Below are positions 27,981 to 38,841 of a stretch of 64,000 bases of DNA, piece after piece. Both the position numbers and the translations under genes were made by a program. The stretch's first letter is position 1. Each line of letters starts with the position of its first letter. Source of the stretch: Vibrio tarriae (GTDB taxonomy: Bacteria; Pseudomonadota; Gammaproteobacteria; Enterobacterales; Vibrionaceae); NCBI RefSeq assembly GCF_002216685.1, contig NZ_CP022353.1:1426001-1490000 (forward strand), written 5' to 3'. Under the pieces are notes generated by a model, which was not told the origin of the DNA, ran no database searches, and saw nothing but the letters and a program-made list of their open reading frames with translations.

Positions 27981-29870
27981 ATGGACGCCGAGTTAATCGA
28001 GATTCAACAATTCCTGCAACAGCATCCGCCTTTTGATGCCTTACCCAACGAACGACTACCTGAAATCGCTCAACAAATTGAAATTGCCTACTTTCGTAAA
28101 GACACACCGATTATTGGCTATAAACAAGCCATCAGTGATTTATATTTGGTTCGTAGTGGGGCGGTCGAAGTCTATCGACGTCATGGTGAGCTGTACAATC
28201 GACTGACGGAAGGCAGTCTATTTGGACAAATGGGGTTATTAACGCGTAACCAAGTGTCTTTCGCGGTCACTGCAATTGAAGATACGCTGCTGTACTGTTT
28301 GCCTGAAGCGCTCTTTCACCGTTTACACCAAGAGTTTGATAGTTTTGCCGATTTTGTTGAAGTAGAGCAAGCCGTACGCTTGCGTCAAACTGTTGCTAAA
28401 CAAAAAGAACAAAATGATCTTATCACCAGCAAAGTCAAACAGCTGTTAACTCGTCCAGCACCAACGATAGACAAACAAGCCTCTATTCAACAGGCGGCAC
28501 AGCGCATGGCAGATGAAAACGTCTCTGCGCTGCTGATCCTCGATAACCAGATCCTGCTTGACACGGAAGATGACTCAACGCCTGTGGTCGGCATTGTCAC
28601 GGAACGAGACCTCTGCCGACGCGTCTTGGCGCAAGGTATGGATGTCACACAGACCGTCAGCCAAGTCATGACTCATGAGGTCATCTCGCTGGATCATAAT
28701 GCTTACGTCTATGAAGCCATGCTCGCCATGCTACGCAATAACGTTCACCATCTCCCTGTATTAAGAGAAAGGCAGCCGATTGGTATCATCGACATGACCG
28801 ACATCGTACGCCATGAGTCGCAAAACTCATTGCTTTTAGTCAGTCGTATCTACCAGCAAACTTGTATTGATGATTTGGCTCAACTCGTCCATGAAGTCAA
28901 AGCAAGCTTCGTACGTTTAGTTAACGAAGACGCCAATTCACACATGATTGGTACTGCGATGTCGACCATTGGCCGCGCTTTCACGCAGCGCATCATTGAA
29001 TTAGTCGAGGCCGAGTTGGGTGCTGCGCCGCTACCCTACTGTTTTGTCGCCTTTGGTTCGATGGGACGCGATGAACAACTGATTGTAACCGATCAAGATA
29101 ATGCTCTAATTTTAGATGATCGCTACGATGTGCAGCAGCATGGTGCTTATTTTGCTCAATTTGCTGATTTGGTGTGTAGGGGATTAGACCGCTGCGGATA
29201 CCCATTATGTGATGGTGATATCATGGCTAGCAATCCGAAATGGCGCATGACTCGCAAAGAATGGGAAACCTGCTTTGCTGACTGGATTGATAATCCCAAC
29301 CCGCAAGCCCTGCTCAATGCGTCGATTTTTTTTGATCTCGATGGTGTCTATGGACGCACCAAATGGGCCGAGCAACTTTCTGGTTTTATTGTACGCCGCG
29401 CCAGACGCAATCAGCGATTTTTAGCCTGTTTGGCGCGTAATGCGCTCAATCGCACGCCGCCACTGGGCTTTTTTAAGAATTTCGTGATGGAAAAAGATGG
29501 ACGCCATAACAACTCCATCAATTTGAAACGTCGCGGGACAGCACCACTGGCGGATTTGATCCGCGTACATGCCCTCGCCGCAGGTTCACGCGCTAAAAAC
29601 TCGTTTGAACGTTTAGATGATGTAATTGAAGCAGGATTGCTCCCGCAAGGTAAAGGCAAAGATCTGCGTGATGCCTTGGAATTCATCGCTATGGTGCGGA
29701 TTCGCCATCAAGCGATTGATGTTGAACAAGAGCGTGAGGCCGACAACAGCATCGAGCCGGAACATCTTTCGGAGTTTGAACGACGCAACTTAAAAGATGC
29801 GTTTCAGATCCTCAGTAACGGGCAGAATTATCTTAAGTATCGTTACCAAGCCAACCAACATTTTAAGTGA
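27981..29870 (+). CDS. cNMP-binding/CBS/DUF294 nucleotidyltransferase-like protein
   Basis: 629-aa cytoplasmic multidomain protein. ATG 27981 follows AGGAG at 5 nt. Domains: cyclic-nucleotide-binding fold at about 1-130 (LYLVRSGAVEVYRR, GSLFGQMGLL), a CBS pair at about 150-280 (VVGIVTERDLCRRVLAQG, PIGIIDMTDIVRHES), then the DUF294 region with the GlnD-type nucleotidyltransferase signature FGSMGRDEQLIVTDQDNAL and a C-terminal DUF294_C helical part. It overlaps the exonuclease gene by 4 nt. The family is usually found next to a DnaQ-like exonuclease, often near acetate genes, but its substrate is unknown. Confidence 0.9.
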   Translation: MDAELIEIQQFLQQHPPFDALPNERLPEIAQQIEIAYFRKDTPIIGYKQAISDLYLVRSGAVEVYRRHGELYNRLTEGSLFGQMGLLTRNQVSFAVTAIEDTLLYCLPEALFHRLHQEFDSFADFVEVEQAVRLRQTVAKQKEQNDLITSKVKQLLTRPAPTIDKQASIQQAAQRMADENVSALLILDNQILLDTEDDSTPVVGIVTERDLCRRVLAQGMDVTQTVSQVMTHEVISLDHNAYVYEAMLAMLRNNVHHLPVLRERQPIGIIDMTDIVRHESQNSLLLVSRIYQQTCIDDLAQLVHEVKASFVRLVNEDANSHMIGTAMSTIGRAFTQRIIELVEAELGAAPLPYCFVAFGSMGRDEQLIVTDQDNALILDDRYDVQQHGAYFAQFADLVCRGLDRCGYPLCDGDIMASNPKWRMTRKEWETCFADWIDNPNPQALLNASIFFDLDGVYGRTKWAEQLSGFIVRRARRNQRFLACLARNALNRTPPLGFFKNFVMEKDGRHNNSINLKRRGTAPLADLIRVHALAAGSRAKNSFERLDDVIEAGLLPQGKGKDLRDALEFIAMVRIRHQAIDVEQEREADNSIEPEHLSEFERRNLKDAFQILSNGQNYLKYRYQANQHFK

Positions 29871-30577
29871 GCGCCATGTTCGACTCTGCGATATACTGGC
29901 CCGCTCGGTTTGCTCACTTAGCCCAGCAGGCTCGGCAAGCCCATTTACAGCGCTTTTATGCTCAACCTCTGGTTGAAGGCTCAACACCGATTCATCAGTG
30001 CTCACTGGTTGCCCTCGATTTTGAAACAACGGGACTGAATGCCGAGCAAGATGCCATTGTGAGTATCGGTTTAGTGCCTTTTACTACTCAACGGATTTTT
30101 CTCAATCAAGCTCAGTATTGGTTAGTAAAACCCTCTCAACCGCTTGAAGAGGAGTCGATAGTGTTCCATGGGATCACGCACTCCGAGTTGCAGCATGCGC
30201 AAGCTCCAGAACAGGTATTGAAGGAATTACTCGAGGCGCTGCACGGCAAGATTGTCGTCGTGCACTTTAGGCATATTGAACGTGAATTTTTGCGCCAGAT
30301 TAGCCTGAATTTATGGGGCGAGGCGATCGAGTTTCCCGTGTTGGATACATTAGAAATTGAACGTCAGTTACTGGATAAGCAACGCTCGCTGTGGCAACGG
30401 ATTGCACGTCGACCTTTACCCTCAATACGCCTTGGGCAATCACGGATGCGTTATCACTTACCGCCCTACTCACCTCACCATGCACTGACGGATGCCATTG
30501 CGACCGCAGAACTTTTTCAAGCGCAGTGCGCGCACCATCTCCCACCCCACACCGCCATTCAGTCTCTGTGGCTTTAG
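29867..30577 (+). CDS. DnaQ-like 3'-5' exonuclease (DEDDh)
   Basis: A 236-aa exonuclease of the polymerase III epsilon/RNase T superfamily. Exo I motif LDFETTGLN near residue 50, Exo II region VVVHFRHIEREFL near 130, Exo III HHALTDAIATAELF near 205 (DEDDh His and Asp). GTG 29867 overlaps the upstream stop (GTGA), so translation is coupled to the CBS/DUF294 protein; an ATG 9 nt later is an alternative start. The nucleic-acid substrate is unknown; it is not the replicative epsilon subunit. Confidence 0.87.
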   Translation: MSAMFDSAIYWPARFAHLAQQARQAHLQRFYAQPLVEGSTPIHQCSLVALDFETTGLNAEQDAIVSIGLVPFTTQRIFLNQAQYWLVKPSQPLEEESIVFHGITHSELQHAQAPEQVLKELLEALHGKIVVVHFRHIEREFLRQISLNLWGEAIEFPVLDTLEIERQLLDKQRSLWQRIARRPLPSIRLGQSRMRYHLPPYSPHHALTDAIATAELFQAQCAHHLPPHTAIQSLWL

Positions 30578-30655
30578 CCTCTGTGCTCTGTGGTTAAGAG
30601 CCCTATATAGGTCTTTGACCGCGAATCGAAACTCGAAACGACGAGATGCATAAGA

Positions 30656-30684
30656 ACGAAAAAGGAGCGCATCAAGCGCTCCTT
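30656..30684 (-). terminator. Terminator after dCache chemoreceptor gene
   Basis: Stem AAGGAGCGC / GCGCTCCTT with a 5-nt loop; on the minus strand it is followed by TTTTTCG. It lies 25 nt past the chemoreceptor stop and may also serve the convergent exonuclease gene. Confidence 0.8.
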
Positions 30685-30708
30685 ACTCTGACTTTGTCTG
30701 TGACGTCA

Positions 30709-32592
30709 TTACAGTTTAAAACGACGGATCTCTTGCTCTAACTCATGAGACAGTTCAGACAACTCTGTAGCTTGTTCAGCAGCGGAGTGAGCTTCTTGCG
30801 CGAGATCATTTGAAACATCACGAATACCTACTGTATTGCGAGTGATTTCCGAAGTCACAGAGGCTTGCTCTTCAGCCGCTGATGCAATTTGCGTCGCCAT
30901 ATCACTGATACGTTCTACAGTTTTATGGATCTGCTCCAAGCTAACCGAAGCTTCATTCGCATCATCAACACTGGTGTCCGCGAGGCGACGACTGTCATCC
31001 ATAATACCTACCGCTTTACCTGTGGTGGCTTGCAGCGTTTCAATCATCTGCTGAATTTCTTTGGTCGACGCGTGGGTACGTTGGCTCAACACACGAACTT
31101 CATCAGCCACGACAGCAAAACCACGTCCTTGCTCGCCCGCACGGGCAGCTTCAATGGCCGCATTCAGCGCCAGTAGGTTGGTCTGTTCAGCGATGTTCTG
31201 AATCGTCGACAGAATCGTACTGATTTGGTGACCATGCGCTTCCAGCTCTTGAATAACTTCGGTCGCGACTTGCACTTCTTCAGCCAAAGATTGAATCGAA
31301 CGCTGCGTTTGAGTGACTTGACCCGCGCCATGGACACACGCCGTCACGGCTTCACCTGCGTTTTGCGCCGTGTGATCCGCATTACCCGCAATTTCTTGAG
31401 TGGCAGCAGCCATCTCATTGATTGCAGTAGCCACCATATTGATTTCGTCTTGTTGCAAGCGAATTCGGCTACTGCGCTCTTCCGCTTGTGCCGCCGTCAC
31501 TTTCGACTGCTGCGCCAATGCGGCTGAAACATGGCTTAACTTGAGTACCATGGTGTGCATGTTGCTCACGAAAGTATTGAAGTTGCTTGCCAGTTGTCCG
31601 ACTTCATCATCACTGCGAGGTTCTAAACGTTGTGTCAAATCGGCATCACCAGAGGCAATTTCCTCCAGCGCTTTCGATACACGACCCAAATCACGGAACA
31701 AGAAGCTGACGAGCCAAGAGACAATCACAACCACAATCACAGTGATCAGCAGCGCAGTAGTAATAAGGCCCGTTAACAACTCAGAATGAGAAGCGTATTC
31801 GGTATCGCTGTCCATCTGTACTACGAAATACCAAGGTGTATCGGGTACCGCAGTGAAAAAGAAGAACTTCTCCACGCCATTCAGTTTAAGCGCAAGCAAC
31901 TGACCTTGATTCGCAGCACGCTCGATAGTGCGCATGTCCAAAGCAGAAGAGAGCGTCGTCACAGGCTTCAGTAGCAAGGATTTGTCTGGATGCGCTAGGA
32001 ACGAACCGTTTTGACCATCAATCAACATGGTTTGTGCATTTTTTCCTGCGTCCATGCTGATCACGTCCGCAATCAGCTGATCAATGAGAACATCTGCGCC
32101 AACTACACCACTCATATTACCGTTAAGGCGAACAGGTTCTGCAATCGTCACAAGCAGTGCGCCAGTTATCGCATCACTGTAAGCGGTGGTGATGATCTGC
32201 TTACCCGCACTGGCTGCATCTTTATACCAAGGGCGCGTACGTGGATCGTAATCCGCACGATTACGTTCTGGATGTGAACGATACATCGTGCCGTCAGTCG
32301 TACCGTAAAAAATATCGTCAAAACCACCCGCATTGCGCGCTTGTTGCAGATAAGGGACAACATCTTGTGCTTCAATGTGAGCATTAAACGCAGTACTAAT
32401 TGATTTACGGATAGAAATCCAATCAGCGATACCTTTAGCAGCGGTCGAAGAAATTGCGTCAGCGCGAGTATAAACAGCATTACTGGTTTGCTGTTGCAAT
32501 TGATTGGCTGAAAACCAAGTCAATGCCGTCGCCATCACCACCACTGCCGATAAACTTGCGCCAATCAGTTTGTGTTTTAGTGTTAGTTTCAT
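30709..32592 (-). CDS. Methyl-accepting chemotaxis protein with dCache sensor
   Basis: I choose ATG 32592 ([19 protein letters not shown], 627 aa), since the upstream 25 codons do not look like receptor sequence. TM1 lies at about residues 9-28. The large periplasmic domain (about 30-275) is dCache_1-like with the hallmark [15 protein letters not shown]2 is at about 280-303, then HAMP and the signalling domain with [20 protein letters not shown]. dCache receptors commonly bind amino acids, amines or carboxylates; the key residues for the amino-acid motif cannot be confirmed by eye. It is divergent from opgG. Confidence 0.9.
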   Translation of the reverse strand: MKLTLKHKLIGASLSAVVVMATALTWFSANQLQQQTSNAVYTRADAISSTAAKGIADWISIRKSISTAFNAHIEAQDVVPYLQQARNAGGFDDIFYGTTDGTMYRSHPERNRADYDPRTRPWYKDAASAGKQIITTAYSDAITGALLVTIAEPVRLNGNMSGVVGADVLIDQLIADVISMDAGKNAQTMLIDGQNGSFLAHPDKSLLLKPVTTLSSALDMRTIERAANQGQLLALKLNGVEKFFFFTAVPDTPWYFVVQMDSDTEYASHSELLTGLITTALLITVIVVVIVSWLVSFLFRDLGRVSKALEEIASGDADLTQRLEPRSDDEVGQLASNFNTFVSNMHTMVLKLSHVSAALAQQSKVTAAQAEERSSRIRLQQDEINMVATAINEMAAATQEIAGNADHTAQNAGEAVTACVHGAGQVTQTQRSIQSLAEEVQVATEVIQELEAHGHQISTILSTIQNIAEQTNLLALNAAIEAARAGEQGRGFAVVADEVRVLSQRTHASTKEIQQMIETLQATTGKAVGIMDDSRRLADTSVDDANEASVSLEQIHKTVERISDMATQIASAAEEQASVTSEITRNTVGIRDVSNDLAQEAHSAAEQATELSELSHELEQEIRRFKL

Positions 32593-32995
32593 TTGGTCAA
32601 ACAAAAGGTTGGAACGAGGGGGGGCGATAGTAAACACTATTCGGTTAAAACGCACTCGTTTTGTCATTTTTTCTCACAACTTATCACAGACCTGAATTAA
32701 CCATTTATGTTATAAGGTCTTAAACAACAAATTACTGACTGCTGCCAAATTTCAATCCCTCATATAATGTGATTTGCCTTCCAAAATCACATATAACTAA
32801 AGGATATAAGCTTATGAATAGAAAATATCTGATAAAGACAGTTCTCAACAACATATGTTGTGCATTTTTTTACAGTTCTGTTATCTTTCGCGCTTAATGA
32901 GACCTGCAATTTCCTGCCATACCGTCCGGTAAGCAAAATTGCAGTAAACTCTTAAGCTATCTTCGTATTTCACTTTGTTATCGGTTCATTTCTAT
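32593..32995. other. Divergent intergenic region, dCache receptor / opgG
   Basis: 403 nt, with no gene seen. It contains the receptor promoter side and the long leader of opgG. The main structure is a nested stem-loop at 32904-32944. Confidence 0.5.
32904..32944 (+). promoter_or_regulatory. Stem-loop in opgG leader
   Basis: Outer stem CTGCAATTT / AAATTGCAG encloses an inner ACCG / CGGT stem. It ends 52 nt before the opgG start and has no T run, so it looks like a leader structure rather than a terminator. Confidence 0.45.
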
Positions 32996-34633
32996 ATGAT
33001 TCGTGTGTCCAGCGCCGTGCAACGTCATGCGCAAAAACTGATTGTACTTTTCTCCCTGCTGTTTGGGGCTTCTTTATTGATGTCTGATAATGGCTTTGCT
33101 ACAGACATTAAAAATACTAATGCCTCTTCTCCAGTGAATTCAGAGTCTTCTAAGCCAAATAAAACTGGCGAAGTTAAAAATGTGGTTCGCTTTGCCAAAA
33201 CCGGAACGTTTGATAACGATACGGTCGTTCGCCTAGCTCGCCAGCTAGCGAAAAAGCCTTATGTTGCCTTAAAAGATCCGCTACCGGAGAGTTTGGCTAA
33301 TATCAGTTATGATGAGTACCGCGATATTCGTTTTAAACCCGACAGCGCTGTGTGGAAAGCGGATGGCTTGCCATACCAGATGCAGCTATTTCATCGCGGT
33401 TTCTTCTTTCAGGATCTGATTGAGATTGCGCTTGTCGAAGGCAACCAATCTACTCACTTAAGTTACGACCCTAATATGTTCACCGCGGGGGAAGTTTTGC
33501 AACAGAACCTGCCGACTGAAGATATTGGTTATAGTGGCCTTCGTGTGCATTACCCTCTCAACAGTGCATCCTATTTTGATGAACTGTTTGTATTCCAAGG
33601 AGCAAGCTACTTCCGTGCTCTGGGTAAAGGCAATGCGTATGGCTTGTCTGCGCGTGGCTTAGCCATCAAAACTGCCGATCCAGCGGGTGAAGAGTTCCCT
33701 ATTTTCCGTGCCTTCTGGGTGGAAAAACCAAACTACGACACCAACTTGATTGTGGTTCATGCCCTACTGGATAGCCCAAGCGTGTCTGGCGCGTATCGTT
33801 TCTCTATCCGCCCAGGAGAAAATACTCGTATGGACGTTGAGGCGGTACTCTTCCCACGCGTGGAGTTAAGCAAAGTTGGTCTAGCTCCCGCAACCAGTAT
33901 GTTCATGCATTCGCCAAATGGCCGTGAGAAGACCGATGATTTCCGTCCTTCTGTGCATGATTCTGATGGTTTATTGATGATCAACGGACGTGGTGAACGT
34001 TTGTGGCGTCCATTGGCTAACCCTAGCACACTGCAAGTGAGCGCCTTTATGGACAACTCACCGCAAGGCTTTGGTTTGATGCAGCGTGAGCGCGATTACG
34101 CCAACTACCAAGATTTGGAAGCCCATTACGAAAAACGCCCAAGTCTGTGGGTTGAACCAGTCGGTAACTGGGGTCCTGGTGCTGTCGTGTTGACAGAAAT
34201 TCCAACTCAATCAGAAATTCACGACAACATTGTCGCCTTCTGGAAGCCAGCACAACCTCTTGCTGCTGGCAGTGAATATCGCTTCTCTTATCACCTCAAT
34301 TGGGGGGCGCAACCCGAAGAGAATCCACAAGCGATCGTTGTGAGTCGTACTGCGAGTGGACGTGCTGATATTGCCAAACCAACACCAAAACGTTTGTTTG
34401 TGATTGATTACCAAGTCCAAGGTGCCAAACCTGCACAGATGCCAGAACCCAAAGTGCGCAGCAATGCAGGGGTGATCAGCAATGTTGTACTGCGTGGTAA
34501 CCCTGCCAATAATGGCTATCGCCTCTCATTTGAATTTGATCCAGGCGAAGTGACGCTAGCCGAATTGCGAGCAGAATTGACTTTGCAAGAAGCGCGTCCA
34601 GTGGAAACTTGGTTGTATCGTTGGACCCTGTAG
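32996..34633 (+). CDS. opgG: Periplasmic glucan biosynthesis protein OpgG (MdoG)
   Basis: Periplasmic protein needed to build osmoregulated periplasmic glucans. ATG 32996 gives 545 aa. A signal sequence with hydrophobic core [15 protein letters not shown] lies at about residues 15-29, with cleavage probable after NGFA. The N-terminus is longer than in E. coli (511 aa) because of a polar, Ser/Asn-rich linker. OpgG features include [45 protein letters not shown] and [13 protein letters not shown] [13 protein letters not shown]. opgH follows 18 nt later. Confidence 0.94.
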   Translation: MIRVSSAVQRHAQKLIVLFSLLFGASLLMSDNGFATDIKNTNASSPVNSESSKPNKTGEVKNVVRFAKTGTFDNDTVVRLARQLAKKPYVALKDPLPESLANISYDEYRDIRFKPDSAVWKADGLPYQMQLFHRGFFFQDLIEIALVEGNQSTHLSYDPNMFTAGEVLQQNLPTEDIGYSGLRVHYPLNSASYFDELFVFQGASYFRALGKGNAYGLSARGLAIKTADPAGEEFPIFRAFWVEKPNYDTNLIVVHALLDSPSVSGAYRFSIRPGENTRMDVEAVLFPRVELSKVGLAPATSMFMHSPNGREKTDDFRPSVHDSDGLLMINGRGERLWRPLANPSTLQVSAFMDNSPQGFGLMQRERDYANYQDLEAHYEKRPSLWVEPVGNWGPGAVVLTEIPTQSEIHDNIVAFWKPAQPLAAGSEYRFSYHLNWGAQPEENPQAIVVSRTASGRADIAKPTPKRLFVIDYQVQGAKPAQMPEPKVRSNAGVISNVVLRGNPANNGYRLSFEFDPGEVTLAELRAELTLQEARPVETWLYRWTL

Positions 34634-34651
34634 TAAGTACTCGGATTTTTT

Positions 34652-36817
34652 ATGACAAACCCAATGGTTGAACAAGGAGCCTCCCAGTTAATGGGAGGCT
34701 CTGCCATGCCACCAGAACAACACGGCGAAATGCCGGAACAAAATCTTAAACGACTGAGTGAAGGTTTTCCGCGTGACGCTATTCAAACGGATGGGGTCAA
34801 ATCCCTTTCTTGGCGACGTGTGTTCGTGGTCGGTTTTGCTTTACTCATTTCTGCTTTTGCCATCTTTGAAATGCGCGGTGTATTTTTGGTCGGTGGACTA
34901 ACGCCTATCGAATACGCTGTACTGGTTCTCTTTGCTATCAACTTCTGCTGGATTGCCTTAGCCTTCTCAAGCTCGATCGCCGGATTTTTTGTTCTCGCGA
35001 GCCGCAAACCAGCCACCAAAACAGAGCAACCCCTAACGACACGTACCGCAATCTTGATGCCGACTTACAACGAGGCACCCGATCGCGTATTTGCCGCAGT
35101 AGAAACCATGGCTTTAGCTCTGGCGAATACTGAACATGGGCATGCCTTCGATTGGTTTATTCTCAGCGACACCACCGATCCTGAAGTGGCGTTAGCTGAA
35201 GAACAAGCCTTCTGGTTGCTACGTCAACAAACCGCAGGTAAAGCTAACGTTTATTACCGCCGCCGCCGTAAAAACATTGCGCGTAAAGCGGGTAATATCG
35301 CCGATTTCTGCCGTCGTTGGGGCTCAGGGTACGATCACTTATTAGTATTGGATGCCGATAGTGTGATGCAGCCAAGTACTATGATTTCATTGGCTCAACG
35401 GATGCAAAGTGACCCAGATGCTGGATTGATTCAAACCATTCCGGCGCTGATCAATGGCACGACGCTCATGGCTCGTGTGCAGCAGTTTGCTGCACGCATC
35501 TATGGTCCAGTGGTCGGTACTGGCCTTGCTTGGTGGGTACAAAAGGAAGGTAACTTCTGGGGACACAACGCGATTATTCGTACTGAAGCCTTTATGAGTG
35601 CCGCAGGCCTACCGCATTTGTCTGGCAGACCACCTTTTGGTGGACATATCCTCAGCCACGATTTCGTGGAAGCGGCTTTAATTCGTCGTGCAGGTTGGAG
35701 TGTTACCATCGCCGCGGATCTGAGTGGTTCTTTTGAAGAGTGCCCTCCTTCGATTATCGATTTAGCAGTACGTGATCGCCGTTGGTGCCAAGGTAACCTG
35801 CAACACAGCCGAATCATAGGTACTAAAGGTCTGCACTGGATCAGTCGTTTGCACCTGACCACGGGCATTATGTCCTACCTCTCTTCACCATTTTGGCTGC
35901 TGTTGATTTTGTCGGGTTTGTTACTGGCACTGCAAGCACACTTTATTCGTCCTGAGTATTTTACCGAGCAGTTTTCACTATTTCCGACTTGGCCAGTTAT
36001 GGACTCCGCACGCGCGTTACAACTGTTTTACATCACCATGGGTATTCTATTTAGTCCGAAAATTTTCGGCTTACTGCTGCTGATGTTTGATGGTGAAATG
36101 TGTCGTACCTTAGGCGGACGGATTCGAATCGTACTCAGCGCAATTACAGAGATCATACTTTCTGCGCTGGTCGCTCCCATCATGATGCTTATTCACTGCG
36201 GCGCGGTTGTGTCAATCCTCTTTGGACGCGATAGTGGTTGGGCTCCTCAGCGACGCGACGATGGTAGCTTGCCAATCAAAGATTTGCTGTACCGCCACCG
36301 TTGGCACATGACCGCTGGATTGCTCCTTGGTTATGCAGCGATGCTCGACTCATGGACTCTGCTAGCGTGGATGTCTCCGGCCTTAATCGGTTTGTGGTTC
36401 TCTGTGCCACTTTCTGGGATCACAGCCTCATACACCATCGGGGCTTGGTTTAAGCAAAAACGCATTCTTGCAACACCAGAAGAGATTGAAACACCGGAGA
36501 TTGTGCTTGCTGCCCAAGCCCGTCGTGAAAAGTATGTGGCGGATCTTCAGGAAGTGTGGAGCGCGCGTATGGTACTTGCCGACCAAAACTTGATCGCGCT
36601 ACATATCGCTATGATGGATAAACTGCCGTCTCGCCAACCCGGAACTACCATCGAACCTTTGGATGCGGTAGCACGTATTAAAGTACAGGAAGCGGAAAGT
36701 CAGGAAAGCCTACTGTCGCTGTTGACCAAAGTTGAACTGAGTTATGTTCTGGGCAATCCACTGCTGATCCAACAGGTAGCCAAACTGCCGCCCAGCTTAG
36801 CGAGCCAGACTGCCTAA
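34652..36817 (+). CDS. opgH: Glucan glucosyltransferase OpgH (MdoH)
   Basis: Inner-membrane GT2 glycosyltransferase that polymerises beta-1,2-glucan from UDP-glucose. 721 aa, against 847 in E. coli; the cytoplasmic N-terminal region is much shorter. Two TM segments at about 55-75 and 87-112 precede the GT2 domain: [15 protein letters not shown] (DxD-like), [16 protein letters not shown] and [12 protein letters not shown] (R/QxxRW), then about six TM segments. In E. coli the N-terminal part also inhibits FtsZ when UDP-glucose is high; whether this short form does so is unclear. A 10-bp hairpin overlaps codons 9-17. Confidence 0.94.
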   Translation: MTNPMVEQGASQLMGGSAMPPEQHGEMPEQNLKRLSEGFPRDAIQTDGVKSLSWRRVFVVGFALLISAFAIFEMRGVFLVGGLTPIEYAVLVLFAINFCWIALAFSSSIAGFFVLASRKPATKTEQPLTTRTAILMPTYNEAPDRVFAAVETMALALANTEHGHAFDWFILSDTTDPEVALAEEQAFWLLRQQTAGKANVYYRRRRKNIARKAGNIADFCRRWGSGYDHLLVLDADSVMQPSTMISLAQRMQSDPDAGLIQTIPALINGTTLMARVQQFAARIYGPVVGTGLAWWVQKEGNFWGHNAIIRTEAFMSAAGLPHLSGRPPFGGHILSHDFVEAALIRRAGWSVTIAADLSGSFEECPPSIIDLAVRDRRWCQGNLQHSRIIGTKGLHWISRLHLTTGIMSYLSSPFWLLLILSGLLLALQAHFIRPEYFTEQFSLFPTWPVMDSARALQLFYITMGILFSPKIFGLLLLMFDGEMCRTLGGRIRIVLSAITEIILSALVAPIMMLIHCGAVVSILFGRDSGWAPQRRDDGSLPIKDLLYRHRWHMTAGLLLGYAAMLDSWTLLAWMSPALIGLWFSVPLSGITASYTIGAWFKQKRILATPEEIETPEIVLAAQARREKYVADLQEVWSARMVLADQNLIALHIAMMDKLPSRQPGTTIEPLDAVARIKVQEAESQESLLSLLTKVELSYVLGNPLLIQQVAKLPPSLASQTA
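34677..34701 (+). promoter_or_regulatory. Strong hairpin within the first codons of opgH
   Basis: Perfect 10-bp stem GAGCCTCCCA / TGGGAGGCTC with a 5-nt loop. It lies 25 nt after the assigned start and carries purine-rich ribosome-binding-like strings just before in-frame ATGs (codons 14 and 19). It could affect opgH translation or start choice. Confidence 0.45.
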
Positions 36818-36820
36818 ACT

Positions 36821-36857
36821 AAAAGTGTCGCTTACACTTTGTGTTCGCGACACTTTT
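36821..36857. terminator. Bidirectional terminator, opgH / LacI regulator
   Basis: 11-bp stem AAAAGTGTCGC / GCGACACTTTT with a 15-nt loop, starting 4 nt after the opgH stop and 80 nt past the regulator stop. Confidence 0.8.
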
Positions 36858-36936
36858 CTCCCCTGTTCTTTTTTATTCCTCTCTTACTTAACGCAGCAGC
36901 CGCGTTGGCTCCAATCTCGAGTCGTTTAGTGATTGT

Positions 36937-37959
36937 TTATGAGTTTTCACTTTCAGCTATCTTCAAGAGAGGTTGATCGGCGTGACGTTTTTTTAAAATT
37001 GGGCTAAAGCTTCGTGGACCGACTGTCGGTTGCTGTTTCACCATCGCAATCAGTGACTGCACCGCTGCACGTGCCATTTCACTGATCGGGAAATGCACTG
37101 CTGTCACTGTTGGGTACAAGCTCTCACACAAATCGACACTGTCAAAACTGACGATTGAAATCCGCTCCGGTACCGCAATACCTTGTTCGTGCAGATACTG
37201 CAGCGCCCCAGTGGTCATCTCCTCGCTGCAAGAGAACACCGCCGTAATCTCTGGGTGGCAAGCTAATAGCTGCTGCATCGCAATATAACCACTTTCTCTA
37301 CCGTAATTGCCTTCTTCGCACAGTGACTCACTCGGGAGAATTCCCGCATGAGCTAATGCATCGAGATAGCCTTGCTGACGCAAACGGCTATTGTGTCTAT
37401 GTAGCGGTCCGGTGATACACGCAATTTTTCGGTGGCCTTGCTGAATGAGATGCTCCACCACTATCTGGCTTGCACCACGATGGTCAAAAGTAATGCAGCG
37501 CTCTTCCAAGCCTGCAACACTACGATCGAGAAGAACAAAAGGTGTCGGCTGCTGAGCTAAGGCTCGCAAATCATCGTCTGATAAATATCGGCTGTGCAAC
37601 ACATACCCATCACAACGCAGATCGTGAAAACGCTGTATCGCCTCTCTCTCTCCTTGTGCAGAGTGATGGCCTTGCGCTGTGATCAAAAACTTATGATGCA
37701 TATCCAACTCGGTTTGCACCTGTTCCATCATTTCACCAAAAAAGCCACCCGTGTAATACGTGACTAGAAGGCCCATCATATTCGATGAGGAGGTCGCCAG
37801 AGAACGGGCTATTGCACTCGGTCGATAATTAAGCTGAGCCATGGCTTGCTCAACCTTACGCCGCGTTTCCTCTTTAAATTTCCCCTCGCCATTGATGATT
37901 CTCGATACAGTAGAACGGTTTACACCTGCAAGTTCTGCAACATCTTTAATTCTTGCCAT
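36937..37959 (-). CDS. LacI-family repressor of the chb cluster
   Basis: 340-aa transcription factor. N-terminal helix-turn-helix at 1-50 (MARIKDVAELAGVNRSTVSRIINGEGKF) with the hinge helix near 48-58 (PSAIARSLATS), and a periplasmic-binding-protein-like sensor domain from 60 on. It is 101 nt downstream of chbG on the same strand and probably senses a disaccharide or phosphosugar from the pathway. A LacI-type palindrome lies upstream of chbB at 42319. The regulatory link is inferred from context. Confidence 0.88.
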   Translation of the reverse strand: MARIKDVAELAGVNRSTVSRIINGEGKFKEETRRKVEQAMAQLNYRPSAIARSLATSSSNMMGLLVTYYTGGFFGEMMEQVQTELDMHHKFLITAQGHHSAQGEREAIQRFHDLRCDGYVLHSRYLSDDDLRALAQQPTPFVLLDRSVAGLEERCITFDHRGASQIVVEHLIQQGHRKIACITGPLHRHNSRLRQQGYLDALAHAGILPSESLCEEGNYGRESGYIAMQQLLACHPEITAVFSCSEEMTTGALQYLHEQGIAVPERISIVSFDSVDLCESLYPTVTAVHFPISEMARAAVQSLIAMVKQQPTVGPRSFSPILKKRHADQPLLKIAESENS

Positions 37960-38059
37960 ATTAGAGCCTATAGGAAGTCAGAAACTTCAGAAAAACAAGG
38001 AACTGCGAGCTTGCACGACACTCCCTTACGGAAGCATCCACTCGGCGAGAAAGATCCCA

Positions 38060-38818
38060 TCATACACAGGAGTGCAGAGGAGCAGAAACCAAAGCTGAGT
38101 AATCCGTGATTTCGATATCATGCGCTACCAACAATTGCATTAATTGAGCACTGGTTAGAATGCGCAACTCTTCTTCTCTTTGTTTGGCATAGCCACTGCA
38201 CTTTTCGAGTAGTGGATCGACTAACGCAGGATGGCACATGACCTCAACAAGATCGAAACGCTCTTTGAGTTCGAGCAAATGTTTCACTAAGGATTCTATT
38301 CCCAAGCGTTGGTCATAGAAAAAATCAGTGAAATGATAACGACAGCCTAACTCCTCTTCCTCTGCCATGCCAATATCCCGCAGTGGAACATGGTATTTTT
38401 TAGCCACTTCATAAATGATCGGATCCAATTGAGGATGAGTATGGGCGTGGTGATGGCTATCAAGATGACTTAAAGTGAGCCCAAGCTTTAGAAAATGTTC
38501 AACCTGGGCGATAGCTTCATGGTATATCGCCTCAGGTTGATAGTCTCTACGCTGCCAAAAATCACGATAAGCAGTAAAGACGCCATGTTCATCGGTTAAA
38601 TTTCTTGCTCCTGTTAAAGGGCGCCCTGCTGTAAACCTCAGATGAAGGCCAATTTTTAACCGAGGGAGTTGTTTTGCCAATTGAACCGCATGCAGCTCTG
38701 CAGGCATGCCCACCATCAAAGTGGTTGATTTTACCACCCCATCAAGATGGGCTTTGGCAATGCCTTGATTGACGCCTTGGGTTAAACCAAAATCGTCCGC
38801 GTTAAAAATTACCTTCAT
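38060..38818 (-). CDS. chbG: ChbG/YdjC-type carbohydrate deacetylase
   Basis: 252 aa, YdjC/HpnK family, which removes one acetyl group from N-acetylated chito-disaccharides or their 6-phosphates so that ChbF can act. Metal-binding motifs: NADDFGLTQGVNQ at about residues 5-17 (the Asp pair), SHLDSHHHAHTHP near 120 and MCHPALVDP near 200. The start follows the chbF stop by 23 nt. It overlaps nothing and ends before the regulator gene. Confidence 0.9.
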   Translation of the reverse strand: MKVIFNADDFGLTQGVNQGIAKAHLDGVVKSTTLMVGMPAELHAVQLAKQLPRLKIGLHLRFTAGRPLTGARNLTDEHGVFTAYRDFWQRRDYQPEAIYHEAIAQVEHFLKLGLTLSHLDSHHHAHTHPQLDPIIYEVAKKYHVPLRDIGMAEEEELGCRYHFTDFFYDQRLGIESLVKHLLELKERFDLVEVMCHPALVDPLLEKCSGYAKQREEELRILTSAQLMQLLVAHDIEITDYSALVSAPLHSCV

Positions 38819-38841
38819 CGAGATGACTTACCTTATTTCCG

